A DNA stretch of 64,000 bases from Acaryochloris sp. CCMEE 5410 (GTDB lineage Bacteria > Cyanobacteriota > Cyanobacteriia > Thermosynechococcales > Thermosynechococcaceae), in the NCBI RefSeq assembly GCF_000238775.2, contig NZ_AFEJ02000006.1, positions 124,001 to 188,000 of the forward strand. The letters are read 5' to 3'. Made by a program: the position numbers and the translations under genes. Numbering within the stretch: position 1 is the first letter of the stretch; each line of letters starts with the position of its first letter. A model generated the notes under the pieces. It saw nothing but the letters and a program-made list of their open reading frames with translations. It was not told the origin of the DNA and ran no database searches. Positions 45,585 to 54,977 of this stretch are shown here, piece by piece.

Positions 45585-46664
45585 ATGGTCAATACCCTGT
45601 CACCGTCACCCCAAACTGACCTTAAGCTGAGCACAAAGAAAGCAGCGATTGAAGAGAGCGTTCTGACCCCTCGGTTTTATACGACCGACTTTGATAAGAC
45701 TGCCAAGCTAGATCTCTCTGCCCAAGAGGCTGAGCTGAAGGCGGTTTTGGAGGAGATGAAAGCAGATTATAACCAACGCCACTTTGTTCAGGATCAAGAA
45801 TTCAAACAGTCTTGGGACCATATACAAGGTGAGGAGAGACAGGCTTTCATTGATTACCTGGAGCGGTCTTGTGTCTCAGAATTTTCTGGATTTCTCCTTT
45901 TTAAAGAGTTGTCTCGCAGGCTTAAAGGCCGCAGCCCCTTGCTGACAGAGATTTTCCAGCTGATGGCCCGTGATGAAGCCCGCCATGCAGGTTTCATTAA
46001 TAAAGCAATGGCAGATTTTAATATCACGCTGGAGCTTGGGAAATTAACGAAAGAGCGTACATATACGTTCTTTCCCATTGAGTGGGTACTCTATACGGTT
46101 TACCTCTCAGAAAAAATTGGCTATTGGCGTTATATCCTCATCCATCACCAGTTAGAAAAACACCCTGAACATCAGTTCTATCCGATTTTCCGTTACTTTG
46201 AGCCTTGGTGCCAAGATGAGAATCGACATGGTGACATTTTTAAAGCACTGATTCGCTCCCAGCCTAAACTTTGGAAAACTTGGCAATCAAGACTTTGGAG
46301 TCGCTTCTTTCTGTTGACAGTCTTTGCCACTCATACCCTGACGGTACATGAACGTACTAAGTTTTATGAGATGTTGGGGCTGGATGCCGCAGAATTTGAC
46401 GCTGATGTGATTCGCCACACCAACGAAACGGCTAAACGGGCATTTCCTTCTGTGTTGGATGTGGATCATCCTGATTTCTTTCCTCGGCTGGAGAGGTGCT
46501 CTGATAACAACATCAAAATGAAAGCGATTGACAGCAGTAATCAGCCTCAGGTTATTAAGTTCTTCCGAAAGTTACCATTGATAGTAGGAACATTCTGGTA
46601 TTTGATGCAGATTTATCTTGCTAAGCCGATCGATGCTGAACTGCTTAGAGGTACGGTGCGTTAA
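45585..46664 (+). CDS. acsF: Mg-protoporphyrin IX monomethyl ester oxidative cyclase
   Basis: 359 residues, full length. The diiron ligands are visible in FMARDEARHAGF-type (MARDEARHAGFINKAM) and CQDENRHGDIF motifs and in an early Glu near ERSCVSEFSGFL. The tail (FFRKLPLIVGTFWYLMQIYLAKPIDAELLRG) resembles cyanobacterial AcsF/ChlA. It makes ring E of chlorophyll using O2. Cyanobacteria often have a second copy for low oxygen (chlA2). It lies opposite hemF and close to ycf54 and heme oxygenase, consistent with such a set. The following methyltransferase is dead. Confidence 0.95.
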   Translation: MVNTLSPSPQTDLKLSTKKAAIEESVLTPRFYTTDFDKTAKLDLSAQEAELKAVLEEMKADYNQRHFVQDQEFKQSWDHIQGEERQAFIDYLERSCVSEFSGFLLFKELSRRLKGRSPLLTEIFQLMARDEARHAGFINKAMADFNITLELGKLTKERTYTFFPIEWVLYTVYLSEKIGYWRYILIHHQLEKHPEHQFYPIFRYFEPWCQDENRHGDIFKALIRSQPKLWKTWQSRLWSRFFLLTVFATHTLTVHERTKFYEMLGLDAAEFDADVIRHTNETAKRAFPSVLDVDHPDFFPRLERCSDNNIKMKAIDSSNQPQVIKFFRKLPLIVGTFWYLMQIYLAKPIDAELLRGTVR

Positions 46665-46667
46665 GCC

Positions 46668-47619
46668 ATGGGATGCAAACTCAAGCCTGATTGGACTGGG
46701 GAGAACTTACTTTCCAACTTTGTTAATCACTTGATCCAAATTAAGCCCATCTATGCAGCGATGAAATATCAGGCCAGGCAGGTCTTGATTAAAACTGCAG
46801 AACAAAATGGCATTCCCTGGCCTCAAAACTACCAGTCGCTTGAATCGTCTGGTACGAAGGGGGTTCTGGAAAAAATCACCAACCCATCTGTGAGTTATCC
46901 CGATTACTATCTGGTCCCCTTTCACGCTTATTCTGCAGGCAACTTATGTTGGAAGGCAGCTTTTGAAGCACCTTCAGCCATTCAATCAATGGCATTACGG
47001 GTATGGCCTAAAGAAAATTTGAGTTGGCAAATAGCACAAGATAGATTGCGCCACAGCTTCCACCATGCTTTGAAAAAATATGGTCTTCATCGGGTTACTA
47101 ATATCCCTGATATGGGTTGTTCAGTTGGCATCCAACTCAGGCTCTACATCGCTATTACATCGGTCGCCAAGATACCAAAGTGGAAACGGTAGGTTTAGAC
47201 TTATCATCCTATATGCTTGCGGTTACCAAAACTCTGGATATTCAATCAGAGATTACTTCCTGAATCCATGCCCAAGCAGAAGATACCGGTTTACCTGACG
47301 AGTCCTTCGATATGGTGTCATTGCAATTTGTCACACACGAATTACCTCGCTAAGCAACCCAAGATATTTTCCGAGAGGTACTGAGGATTTTGCGTCCAGG
47401 CGGGTGCCTTGCACTCGTCGATACAAATCCCACATCACCTGTAATTCAGAATCTTCCACCTACACTCTTTACCTTGTTAAAAAGCACAGAACCTTGGAGT
47501 GATGACTTTATACGTTTGACATGGAAGCCGCAATGACTGCAATTGGTTTTGAGCAAATTAATACGGTTGCTAGCGATCCTCGACATCGAACTATTGTAGG
47601 CACAAAACCAAATATTTAA
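46668..47619 (+). pseudogene. Broken SAM-dependent methyltransferase
   Basis: The ATG lies 3 bp after the acsF stop, so it was co-transcribed. The first 155 codons read to a truncated glycine motif (IPDMGCSVG); after a frameshift near 47125 the sequence continues as TVGLDLSSYMLAV, DTGLPDESFDMVSLQFVTHELPR and FREVLRILRPGGCLALVDTN, the classic motifs of class I methyltransferases, with in-frame stops near 47264 and 47351 and another shift near 47520. It must be inactive. Similar methyltransferases occur next to acsF-like genes, but its substrate is unknown. Confidence 0.8.
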
Positions 47620-47737
47620 CTTGATGCAAGAGTAAACAGCATGGTTGAAAGCTGTAGGATCTCAGAGCAACAATTTTATCTATTTAGAAAATCTTTACAA
47701 CTTTTATCCAGTAGTAGTTGCAGCCTGCCCAGTTGAG
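47620..47737. other. Short spacer before the IS21 remnant
   Basis: No feature is seen in this 118-bp stretch. Confidence 0.4.
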
Positions 47738-47908
47738 TGACAATTACGTAGACAGAGGTTGTCAATTGCATAGTCTTCTCTAGGAATCAGAATCTAGTTC
47801 AATCCAGAGATCACATCTGCAGAGAGAGCATCAGTCACTTTCGATTTTTTATATCCCCATACAGGAAAGACACTAGGGTTTGTACTCCTACGCAATTAGG
47901 AACCTCTA

Positions 47909-49400
47909 GTGCCAGCTCCTATTAAACCTCAACAGGTTCATCTTTATATGCAGACAAAACAATCCGGCTCTTCTCAAGAAACAGCAGCTGCTAAAGCCGG
48001 CATTTCTACCCGCACAGCCCACCGCATTGATAGTGGTACTCATCGCCCCCAGCGCGGCCGCCCTCATGACTGGAAACCCGTGAAGATCCGCTGGATGGAT
48101 TATGGGAATTAGAACTTGAGCCGATGTTAGAGCGTGAGCCTCGATTAGAAGCGACTACTCTATTGAGACCTTACAAGAGAACCATCCTGGGCAATATGAT
48201 GACAAGATCAGAACCGTGCAACGCCGAACCGCTAAATGGAAGGCAGCTCATGGCAAGCCCAAAGAAGTGATGTTCAAAATTCAACATCATCCTGGGGAGA
48301 TGGGACAGTCAGACTTCACTCAGCTCAAAGGTTTCAGTGTGACGGTTCAGGGTGAAGCCTTTCACCATATCTTGTATCACTATCGACTGAGTTATAGCGG
48401 CTGGCAGTACGTGCAGGTGATTCAAGGGGGAGAGAGTTTTATCGGCTTATCTCAAGGACTACAAAATGCCTTATCTGCCTGTGGTGGTGTGCCTAAGACC
48501 CACCGTACCGATAGTCTGAGTGCGGCCTATCGCAATACCGGCGGTCGTAACCCCCAGCTGACTCAGTTGTATTCGACCCTGTGTGACCATTACCGGATGG
48601 AGCCTACCCGCAACAACCTGGGCGTCTCTCATGAAAATGGGGCATAGAGGGTTCCCATGGCTATTTCAAGCGACGATTATGCCAAGCCCTGTATCGTCGA
48701 GGCAGCTTTGACTTTGCATCCGTAGCAGCCTATCAGCAGTTCATCGAGCAAGTCATCGCCAAGCTCAATGCCAAGTGCCAAAAAAGTTTGCACTGGAGCT
48801 GCCGACATTACAACCTTTGCCCAGATATCGCACTCCTGATTATGAAGTGCGCAGTGCCAAAGTCAGCTGCAATAGCACGATTGCCGTCCGCTGTGTCCTA
48901 TACACTGTTCCCTCTCGTTTGATTGGCCACCGCTTAAAACTGCATCTATACCATGACCGCATCGTTGGCTTCTTAGGAACCACTCCCGTAATGGAATTGG
49001 CGCGGGTCCATGTCCATGGCTCTGGGAAGAAGAGACGCGCTCGCAGCATCGATTACAAGCATGTGGCAGAAAGTCTCAGGAGAAAGCCAAACGCATTTCT
49101 CTACTGCCAATGGCAATCAGAGCTACTGCCCAATCTTCAGTGGCATCAGCTGTGGGAATCACTCAAAGCTAATTTTGAGCGGGACCAGGCGGCACGATTA
49201 ATCACCGAAGCCCTCTACATCGCCGCGACCCAAGATCAAGAATCCCAGGTGGCCGACTACCTACAAACTCAACTGGACCAGTCCACCCTGACCTTGAGCA
49301 GATTAAAACAAGCCTTTGAATTCAAGCTCTCGACTGAGCAATATCCTGACGTCACCTCACAACAGCACGATTTATCTGACTATGATCAACTCCTCCACAG
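47909..49400 (+). pseudogene. istA transposase remnant (IS21)
   Basis: The start is a GTG at 47909, with an HTH (SSQETAAAKAGISTRTAHRID). Pieces in different frames include an integrase core with GEMGQSDFTQLKGF and GGVPKTHRTDSLSAA (DDE residues) and the C-terminal Mu-like domain (YTVPSRLIGHRLKLHLYHDRI). Frameshifts occur near 48090, 48180 and 48645. It overlaps the istB start near 49385, as in intact IS21. Confidence 0.85.
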
Positions 49401-50178
49401 CAGACCCGGACAACCCATACCAGTTGCTGATGACAACCCTAAAACAGTTGCGGTTGAGGCATTTCCTCGACGAGTGGCAGAGCATCGAGCATCAAGCGAC
49501 TCAGGAGAACTGGTCCTACGCCCAGTTTCTGTTGGCTTTAGCTCAAGGCGAAGCCAGCCGTCGGGAGCAGAATCGGATTTCACGCGCTCTAACCGAAGCG
49601 CAGCTGCCCTACGGAAAGTCCTGGACCAATTTGAGTTTGCCCATGTTCCCACCCTTAATCCAGCTGCTCTCATGGAGTTTGCCCAAACGACTCACTGGCT
49701 AGAGTCCGGCAGCAACATTCTAATTTTTGGGCCGAGCGGAACAGGGAAAACACACGTCAGCTCTGCATTAGGAGCTTCTATTATTGAGTTGGGTAAGCGA
49801 GTAAAATTTGTCACAGCCACAACCCTGGTGCAACAACTACAGCTGGCCAAACTTCAATTGGAATTGCAGAGTCTCTTGTCCAAACTTGACCGCTATGATC
49901 TACTTATCATGATGATCTCGGTTATGTCCAAAAGTCCGATGTTGAAACCTCGGTCCTGTTTGAGTTGATTGCTCACCGGTATGAGCGAAAGAGCCTACTC
50001 ATCACGGCCAATCAACCTTTCAGTCAATGGGACAAAATCTTTCCTAACTCAATGATGACCGTGGCTGCCATTGATCGCTTAATTCACCACGCCACCATTT
50101 CGAGATGCAAGCAGAAAGTTTCCGTAAGCAAGAAGCTGCCAAACACACAGCCAAGTCTCAAAAGGCTGCCAGCTGATC
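49385..50178 (+). pseudogene. istB ATPase helper remnant (IS21)
   Basis: Opens as LLMTTLKQLRLRHFLDEWQSIEHQA. After a frameshift near 49645 the Walker A (IFGPSGTGKTHVSSALG) follows in another frame, and a further shift near 49910 leads to SVLFELIAHRYERKSLLITANQPFSQWDKIF. It is the AAA+ partner of istA and is inactive. Confidence 0.85.
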
Positions 50179-50204
50179 CCTAGCTAGAATAAAACCCCTG
50201 TACC

Positions 50205-50252
50205 CCACCCTAAATAGAGCTTCTTACTTGTAAGAAGCTCTATTTAGGGTGG
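50205..50252. terminator. Perfect 23-bp inverted repeat hairpin
   Basis: Arms of 23 bp from CCACCCTAAATAGAGC to its complement GCTCTATTTAGGGTGG, with a 2-nt loop, followed by CTTTATTG. It lies 26 bp after the istB stop and inside the IS ends. It may be a terminator or a small element. Confidence 0.7.
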
Positions 50253-50529
50253 CTTTATTGATAATTGTCATTTGCTCACTGGCGCGATCACCTGCGGAAA
50301 AGATCACCATTTCTAGATCTCAAGATGGTATTGCCAAGACTCAAATCGACCCGCAAACCATAATCAAAAGTAGCAGGTAAAACTAAAAAATTTTGGCCTA
50401 CGTAATTGACATCTGAGACTGCCCCTATTTAGCGAGCTTGTTACCCTAACTTAAAGCTTATCTCAGGAAATCGGTATTTCTCAGTTATAGCTTCGGTTTA
50501 GATTTGAAATTCGATCAACTCAATCGGTA
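50253..50529. other. IS21 right end and desaturase upstream region
   Basis: No gene is seen. The right IS21 end lies within (to 50411), and the rest is the probable desD promoter. Confidence 0.45.
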
Positions 50530-51636
50530 TTGAAATTGACTAACTCAAAAGTTACCTTTGCTAAAAGCGTCGGGTTTAGGAAGGAATTAAACCGACGGGT
50601 AGATCAATACTTTGCCATAAATAGCATTAAATCCCGAGACAACCAAGCAATGTATTTCAAAACAGTGGTTATTACCACTTGGACATTGGCAGCTTGGGCA
50701 ATTGTCCTATTTACTCAACACAGTCTAGGAATAAAAATTCTGGGTTGCATTTGTCTAGGCATTGGGATGGCTGGCGTAGGGATGAGTATTGGCCACGATG
50801 CTAATCATGGTGCTTATTCTTCCAGCCCTGTAATGAATCATCTTATTGGCTTTTGCTACGACATTATTGGTGTATCGAGCTTCCTATGGAAGTTTCGCCA
50901 TAACCAGTTGCATCATGTCTATACCAATATCCAAGGCTACGATAATGAAATTGAGGGTGATGGTGTTGTGCGCATGTCACCTCATACCAAACATCAGGCC
51001 CATCATCGACTACAACATGTTTGGATTTGGTTCATCTATCCCTTTATTCCTTTTTACTGGTACATCAAGGACATTCAAAGAGTGATCTTTAACCAAGATT
51101 ATCTAGGACATACTCTGCCACCGATGCAGCCTCTAGACTACCTTATGTTTTGGAGTGGTCGTATTATTTGGCTAATATTCTTTATCGGTATTCCTTTTGC
51201 AGTAGGCTATTCCCTCTTAGAAATTGGGATTGGTGTATCAATTTCCTATTTAACGTATGGAGCTATAGTGTGTGAGATCTTCATGCTAGCTCACGTTGTA
51301 GAAGGTGTAGAATTTCCAAAGCCCAATCTAGAGTCCAATCAAATTGAGGATGAATGGGCTATTTTTCAGCTTAAGACGACTGCAGATTTTGCACCCCAAA
51401 ATGCTTTTTTGAATTGGTATTTGGGTGGTCTTAACTACCAAGCCATTCACCATTTATTTCCTCATGTATGTCATATCCACTATCCCCAACTTGCACCCAT
51501 CGTGGCTGACGTGTGCCAAGAGTTTGGTGTGAGGTATGTGGTTTACCCTACTTTTGTAAAAGCAGTGTCATCTAACTACAGGTGGCTTCGATTGATGGCA
51601 ATTAGCGGAGAGATTGATCAAGGTTCAGACTGTTGA
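50530..51636 (+). CDS. DesD-like acyl-lipid front-end (delta-6) desaturase
   Basis: 368 residues. The start is TTG (50530 or 50536); no ATG is available at the conserved N-terminus (KVTFAKSVGFRKELNRRVDQYF), which matches cyanobacterial DesD. The three His boxes are GHDANH (near 98), RHNQLHH and YQAIHHLFPHVCHIHYP; the third is a Q-x2-HH box as in front-end desaturases. Several membrane spans are present. It introduces a delta-6 double bond in galactolipid acyl chains using O2. The non-ATG start implies modest translation. Confidence 0.88.
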   Translation: MKLTNSKVTFAKSVGFRKELNRRVDQYFAINSIKSRDNQAMYFKTVVITTWTLAAWAIVLFTQHSLGIKILGCICLGIGMAGVGMSIGHDANHGAYSSSPVMNHLIGFCYDIIGVSSFLWKFRHNQLHHVYTNIQGYDNEIEGDGVVRMSPHTKHQAHHRLQHVWIWFIYPFIPFYWYIKDIQRVIFNQDYLGHTLPPMQPLDYLMFWSGRIIWLIFFIGIPFAVGYSLLEIGIGVSISYLTYGAIVCEIFMLAHVVEGVEFPKPNLESNQIEDEWAIFQLKTTADFAPQNAFLNWYLGGLNYQAIHHLFPHVCHIHYPQLAPIVADVCQEFGVRYVVYPTFVKAVSSNYRWLRLMAISGEIDQGSDC

Positions 51637-51793
51637 CTAACGTCTGATGATGCAAATGAGACAGACCATCATGACTGAGCTTGTTACCAAATGCTTGCTT
51701 TTGTCTGGCTCGAAACCCTATTTCAGTCTTGATTAAAGGATGGTCCTATCGCTGCTGCGAGGGCCTTTATCTAGCTAGGCTGACAACCAATAG

Positions 51794-52507
51794 TCAACTA
51801 TGTACATTACCATTGGGCATAATGGCATCTTTGAGCTCAGCGTAGGTGAGTGCTGTACCTGTCAGATCAGCTCCCCTTAGATTAGCCTTTCGCAGGTTGA
51901 CGCCACTTAAATCTACATAGCTGAGGTCTGCCCCACATAAACTGGCTTCACTGAGATCAGTGGCAAATGCATCTCGCCACTGGTCGCTTTTAAGAGTGGC
52001 TCGACATAGTTTTGCACCATCTAGGTTTGCTTGGGTTAAAAGAGCTTGGCTTAGATTGGCATAGCTTAAATCTGCTCCAGCTAAATTGGCTCTACCTAAA
52101 TCTGTTCGTTGATCTGAGGTAGGACGTAGATCTACCTCAATGAGGATGGCACCATCCATTTGAACTGCACTTAAATTTGCACCACAGAGGCATGCTTTCA
52201 ATAAATTTGCCTCTGTTAGTTGGGTTTGAATTAGCTTAGCTCCACTTAAATCCGCTTCTCGTAAATTGGCTTGCCGCATATCTGCAGAAGTCAGGTCAGC
52301 TCCCCAGAAAATGGTTTCGCTCAGATTAGCTCTTCGGAAGCATGTGTAGCTGAAATTGGTCCGGCCAAAACGACTTTGGCGTAAATCAGCATCAGAAAAA
52401 TCCGCACCACAGAGTTCAGAATTGATCAACTCTGCTTCCCGAAGCTCAATGCGATGGAAGTCTCGTCCACCAACAGAATAGCGGTGAAGAACTGAATCAA
52501 TATTCAT
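51794..52507 (-). CDS. Pentapeptide-repeat protein
   Basis: 237 residues, almost all repeats of the A(D/N)Lxx form (for example ADLRQSRFGRTNFSYTCF, ANLREADLSGAKL), which build a right-handed square beta helix. No other domain or signal is seen. Cyanobacteria carry dozens; most have no assigned function. It is 24 bp after thiO on the same strand and likely co-transcribed. Confidence 0.9.
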   Translation of the reverse strand: MNIDSVLHRYSVGGRDFHRIELREAELINSELCGADFSDADLRQSRFGRTNFSYTCFRRANLSETIFWGADLTSADMRQANLREADLSGAKLIQTQLTEANLLKACLCGANLSAVQMDGAILIEVDLRPTSDQRTDLGRANLAGADLSYANLSQALLTQANLDGAKLCRATLKSDQWRDAFATDLSEASLCGADLSYVDLSGVNLRKANLRGADLTGTALTYAELKDAIMPNGNVHS

Positions 52508-52531
52508 CCAGATAATAACTCCCTGTTCAAC

Positions 52532-53650
52532 CTAGAAACTTGCATGCCAGTCATAACCAAATCGCTGACAATTGAAGCAATCAAGGAGGGGATCGCTCGT
52601 TCCTGAGAGAATCAAGTTAGCCATAATTTTGCCAGTGATGGGAGCCAACAAAATTCCATTGCGGTGGTGTCCAGTGGCAAGAAATAAATTCTCATAAGGA
52701 CTTGTACCAAGAATGGGTTCTTGATCAGGGGTTGTGGGGCGAAATCCTGACCAAAATTTTTCAAGTATCATATGTTGAATCTGGGGAAATAATCTTATTG
52801 CTGCTGCTAATAAAGCCTGAATACCTAAAGGGGTATTGTGTGATTGGAATCCGACATTTTCATTCGTCGCGCCAATCAAGATCCGACCATTACGTCTGGG
52901 TACTAAGTAAACTTCTGTTCCGAAAAGGACATGCTGCAAAGGCTGTTCACCATGGCTTGGAGTTATAGCGTGAACTGAGAGCATCTGACCTTTACAGGGT
53001 TGAATCGGAATGGGTAACAGATCTCCAGACCAAGCCCCCATCGCTAGGATATAAACTTCGGCTTGCCAGTGGGATGTTGGAGTACTTATCTGACAAATTC
53101 GATTTCCTTGATGCTTAATAGTATTAACATTTACGCCTTCTAGAATAGTCACTCCAAGATGCTGGGCTGCTGCAGAGAGTACCTTCGCTAGTGCCTGATT
53201 ATCAACTTGGGCATCGGCTGGGAACCACCATCCTCCTCTCACATCTGAACTTAGCCCTAATTGTTGTTTTGAAAGCGCAGAGTAATCTAACCACTGGTGT
53301 TCTGTGTCCAATATGAATTGAGGTTCTGAATTTTGATCTATCAGATCCGCCTCATAAAGGGGAGCTAAGATACCACAAGGCCAGTATTGGGCATCAAGGC
53401 CAGTCAGATTTTCAAGTGTTTGTACCCAATCGGCATAAAGAGAGCGACTACGTAAACACAGATCTAATAGAGGACCTGAGGATAATCTCTCTGCTTGTGG
53501 AGCCAACATACCAGCAGCAGATTGGGTTGCCGCTTCGCATAACTTCCGAGTAATAACCGTAACTTCTACACCTTGCTGAGCCAATTCCACGGCTGTTGCT
53601 AACCCAATTAATCCTCCTCCAATGACTAATACTTCTGTAGTTGAGGGCAT
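52532..53650 (-). CDS. thiO: Glycine oxidase ThiO
   Basis: 372 residues with the FAD motif EVLVIGGGLIGLATAVELAQQG near residue 6 and the C-terminal TGHHRNGILLAPITGKIMA of the ThiO/DAO family. It oxidises glycine with O2 to make the dehydroglycine used in thiazole (thiamine) synthesis. Many cyanobacteria have a ThiO-ThiG fusion; this one is stand-alone. It is another O2-consuming enzyme in the block. Confidence 0.9.
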   Translation of the reverse strand: MPSTTEVLVIGGGLIGLATAVELAQQGVEVTVITRKLCEAATQSAAGMLAPQAERLSSGPLLDLCLRSRSLYADWVQTLENLTGLDAQYWPCGILAPLYEADLIDQNSEPQFILDTEHQWLDYSALSKQQLGLSSDVRGGWWFPADAQVDNQALAKVLSAAAQHLGVTILEGVNVNTIKHQGNRICQISTPTSHWQAEVYILAMGAWSGDLLPIPIQPCKGQMLSVHAITPSHGEQPLQHVLFGTEVYLVPRRNGRILIGATNENVGFQSHNTPLGIQALLAAAIRLFPQIQHMILEKFWSGFRPTTPDQEPILGTSPYENLFLATGHHRNGILLAPITGKIMANLILSGTSDPLLDCFNCQRFGYDWHASF

Positions 53651-53750
53651 AATCTTGACTTTCTAATAGTGAATGAATTGGGTGATTTACCCAAAATTAA
53701 ACCTTTGTTTACAGACCATATCATTAAGGTTGTCATTGCTGTATTAAAGT

Positions 53751-53767
53751 AGTATATAGTTATAAGT
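53751..53767. promoter_or_regulatory. Candidate ArsR operator before arsR copy 3
   Basis: AGTATATAGTTATAAGT; on the minus strand ACTTATAACTATATACT. It is 26 bp before the ATG at 53794, where autoregulation would occur. Confidence 0.6.
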
Positions 53768-53793
53768 CGTAAAAGTTATCCCAAAGGCTCAAT

Positions 53794-54159
53794 ATGCCTA
53801 ATACATTTCATGCTCAGACTTCTTCCGTTGTGTTGGAGCCCGTTGCAGAATACTTTAAGATGCTCTCTGAAGTTAGTCGGCTACAAATTCTGAGCTGCCT
53901 CAGAGCTGGACCAATGAACGGCAAAGATATTATTGAAGCCACTGGCATGGGGCAAGCTAATCTATCTAAACACCTGAGGGCTCTGACTCAAGCCGGTATT
54001 CTCTCCCGTCAGCCGCAAGGAGTATCAGTCTATTACAAGATAGCAGATCCGATTATTTTTGAACTCTGTGAACTAGTATGTGACCGCATTACAAACCAAC
54101 TTCAAAAACAAGCTAAAGAGTTCGAAATGTTTAAGGACTTTATTAAGAACTCAAAATAA
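53794..54159 (+). CDS. ArsR/SmtB-family repressor (copy 3)
   Basis: 121 residues, closely similar to copy 1 at 19374. The winged helix is FKMLSEVSRLQILSCLRAGPMNGKDIIEATGM, then GQANLSKHLRALTQAG. Cys35 lies in the first helix and Cys92 and Cys96 in the last (FELCELVC). The Cys pair separation (35 to 92/96) is near that of SqrR/BigR sensors but not identical. Copy 1 lacks Cys35. The paralogues may bind the same operator with different signals. Confidence 0.92.
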   Translation: MPNTFHAQTSSVVLEPVAEYFKMLSEVSRLQILSCLRAGPMNGKDIIEATGMGQANLSKHLRALTQAGILSRQPQGVSVYYKIADPIIFELCELVCDRITNQLQKQAKEFEMFKDFIKNSK

Positions 54160-54533
54160 TCAGATCCGATTTCGAATATCACTGCAAATGAGTATCTTCT
54201 GGGCCAATCATTTCAGAGCTTGTAGGCACTCTTATCCAATAACTAAGTAGATTAATTTCACTGAAATTAAAAAGGCTACACAATATCACTAAATAGCTTT
54301 AGCCTTTATTAAACTTCTTACTGTCTGTGCAAAATAACCTGATCTTCGGTAGTTTTTAAACTCCAAAAATCGGTACCGGATCGACTATTAGCTATCGTTA
54401 TTCTGCAGTCAAGACTGTTGAGGATAATGGTTTTGCTGTGATAAATCCTGTCAAAGTAAAATGGTTTTTAAGTATTTAATATTTCTGTCTAATCGATCTT
54501 TATAAAAAAATCATTAGTAAGGTTGAGGTCACT
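54160..54533. other. Intergenic region with palindrome and hairpin
   Basis: No gene is seen in 374 bp. It holds TTAATTTCACTGAAATTAA, a perfect 9-bp dyad with central C (54252-54270), and a stem AAAGGCTA / TAGCCTTT (54271-54307), probably the end of the arsR transcript. Confidence 0.5.
54271..54307 (+). terminator. Stem-loop after arsR copy 3
   Basis: AAAGGCTA and TAGCCTTT, 8-bp arms around a 21-nt loop, then ATTAAAC. Weak U-run; likely a terminator. Confidence 0.45.
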
Positions 54534-54977
54534 ATGGATTCACCCCCTCCTTTTCTGTTTGCATCTATAACAGCTTTTTCGATGACTTTAGCTGTTTGTT
54601 TATATCTAGGATTATGTATATTAGGATTTTTTCTGAGAAAATATCGACTTAAACATGGTCATGCAGCTTGGGGATGGTTAAGGTATCTTCACTACGGATT
54701 GGGCATTACATTTGTGCTCAACATCTTAGAATTAATGACATTTGGGATCATTGGTGCCAACATTTATGATGGAACAGAAGGGCACTCTCCCCATTTGCCA
54801 GCTGGCTTGTTTATAGCTGGATTAGCAATTATTTCTGCTTGGTCAGCCAGTCGTGTACACCCAAAACGACCTTGGGCTCGTCCCTTGCATGTGAGTCTCA
54901 ATGGTCTGGTTTTCGTGGCTTTAATCCTTGTGTCATGGACGGGATGGTCAGTATTACAAGAAAATTACATCCCCTAA
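54534..54977 (+). CDS. DUF4079-like membrane protein
   Basis: 147 residues with four predicted membrane spans: about 12-35, 50-72, 80-100 and 120-140. His residues face the membrane in spans 2 and 4 (LRYLHYGLG, RPLHVSLNG), the layout of heme-ligating cytochrome b561-type proteins. I recall cyanobacterial DUF4079 proteins with this pattern. It would be an inner or thylakoid membrane protein; whether it binds heme is unproven. Confidence 0.75.
   Translation: MDSPPPFLFASITAFSMTLAVCLYLGLCILGFFLRKYRLKHGHAAWGWLRYLHYGLGITFVLNILELMTFGIIGANIYDGTEGHSPHLPAGLFIAGLAIISAWSASRVHPKRPWARPLHVSLNGLVFVALILVSWTGWSVLQENYIP

Larger units (their letters stand above)
47738..50411 (+). mobile_element. Decayed IS21-family element
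   Basis: The outer ends match as TGACAATTACGTAGAC (47738) and, on the minus strand, TGTCAATTACGTAGGC (50411). A second internal repeat, TTGTCAATTGCATAG near 47759, and ATGACAATTATC near 50268, match the multiple terminal repeats typical of IS21. Both istA and istB are broken. Ends were assigned by eye. Confidence 0.7.

Noticed and set aside
51800-52500. Short-period DNA repeats resembling a CRISPR array
   Set aside because: They encode pentapeptide repeats; spacing is 15 bp and there are no unique spacers.
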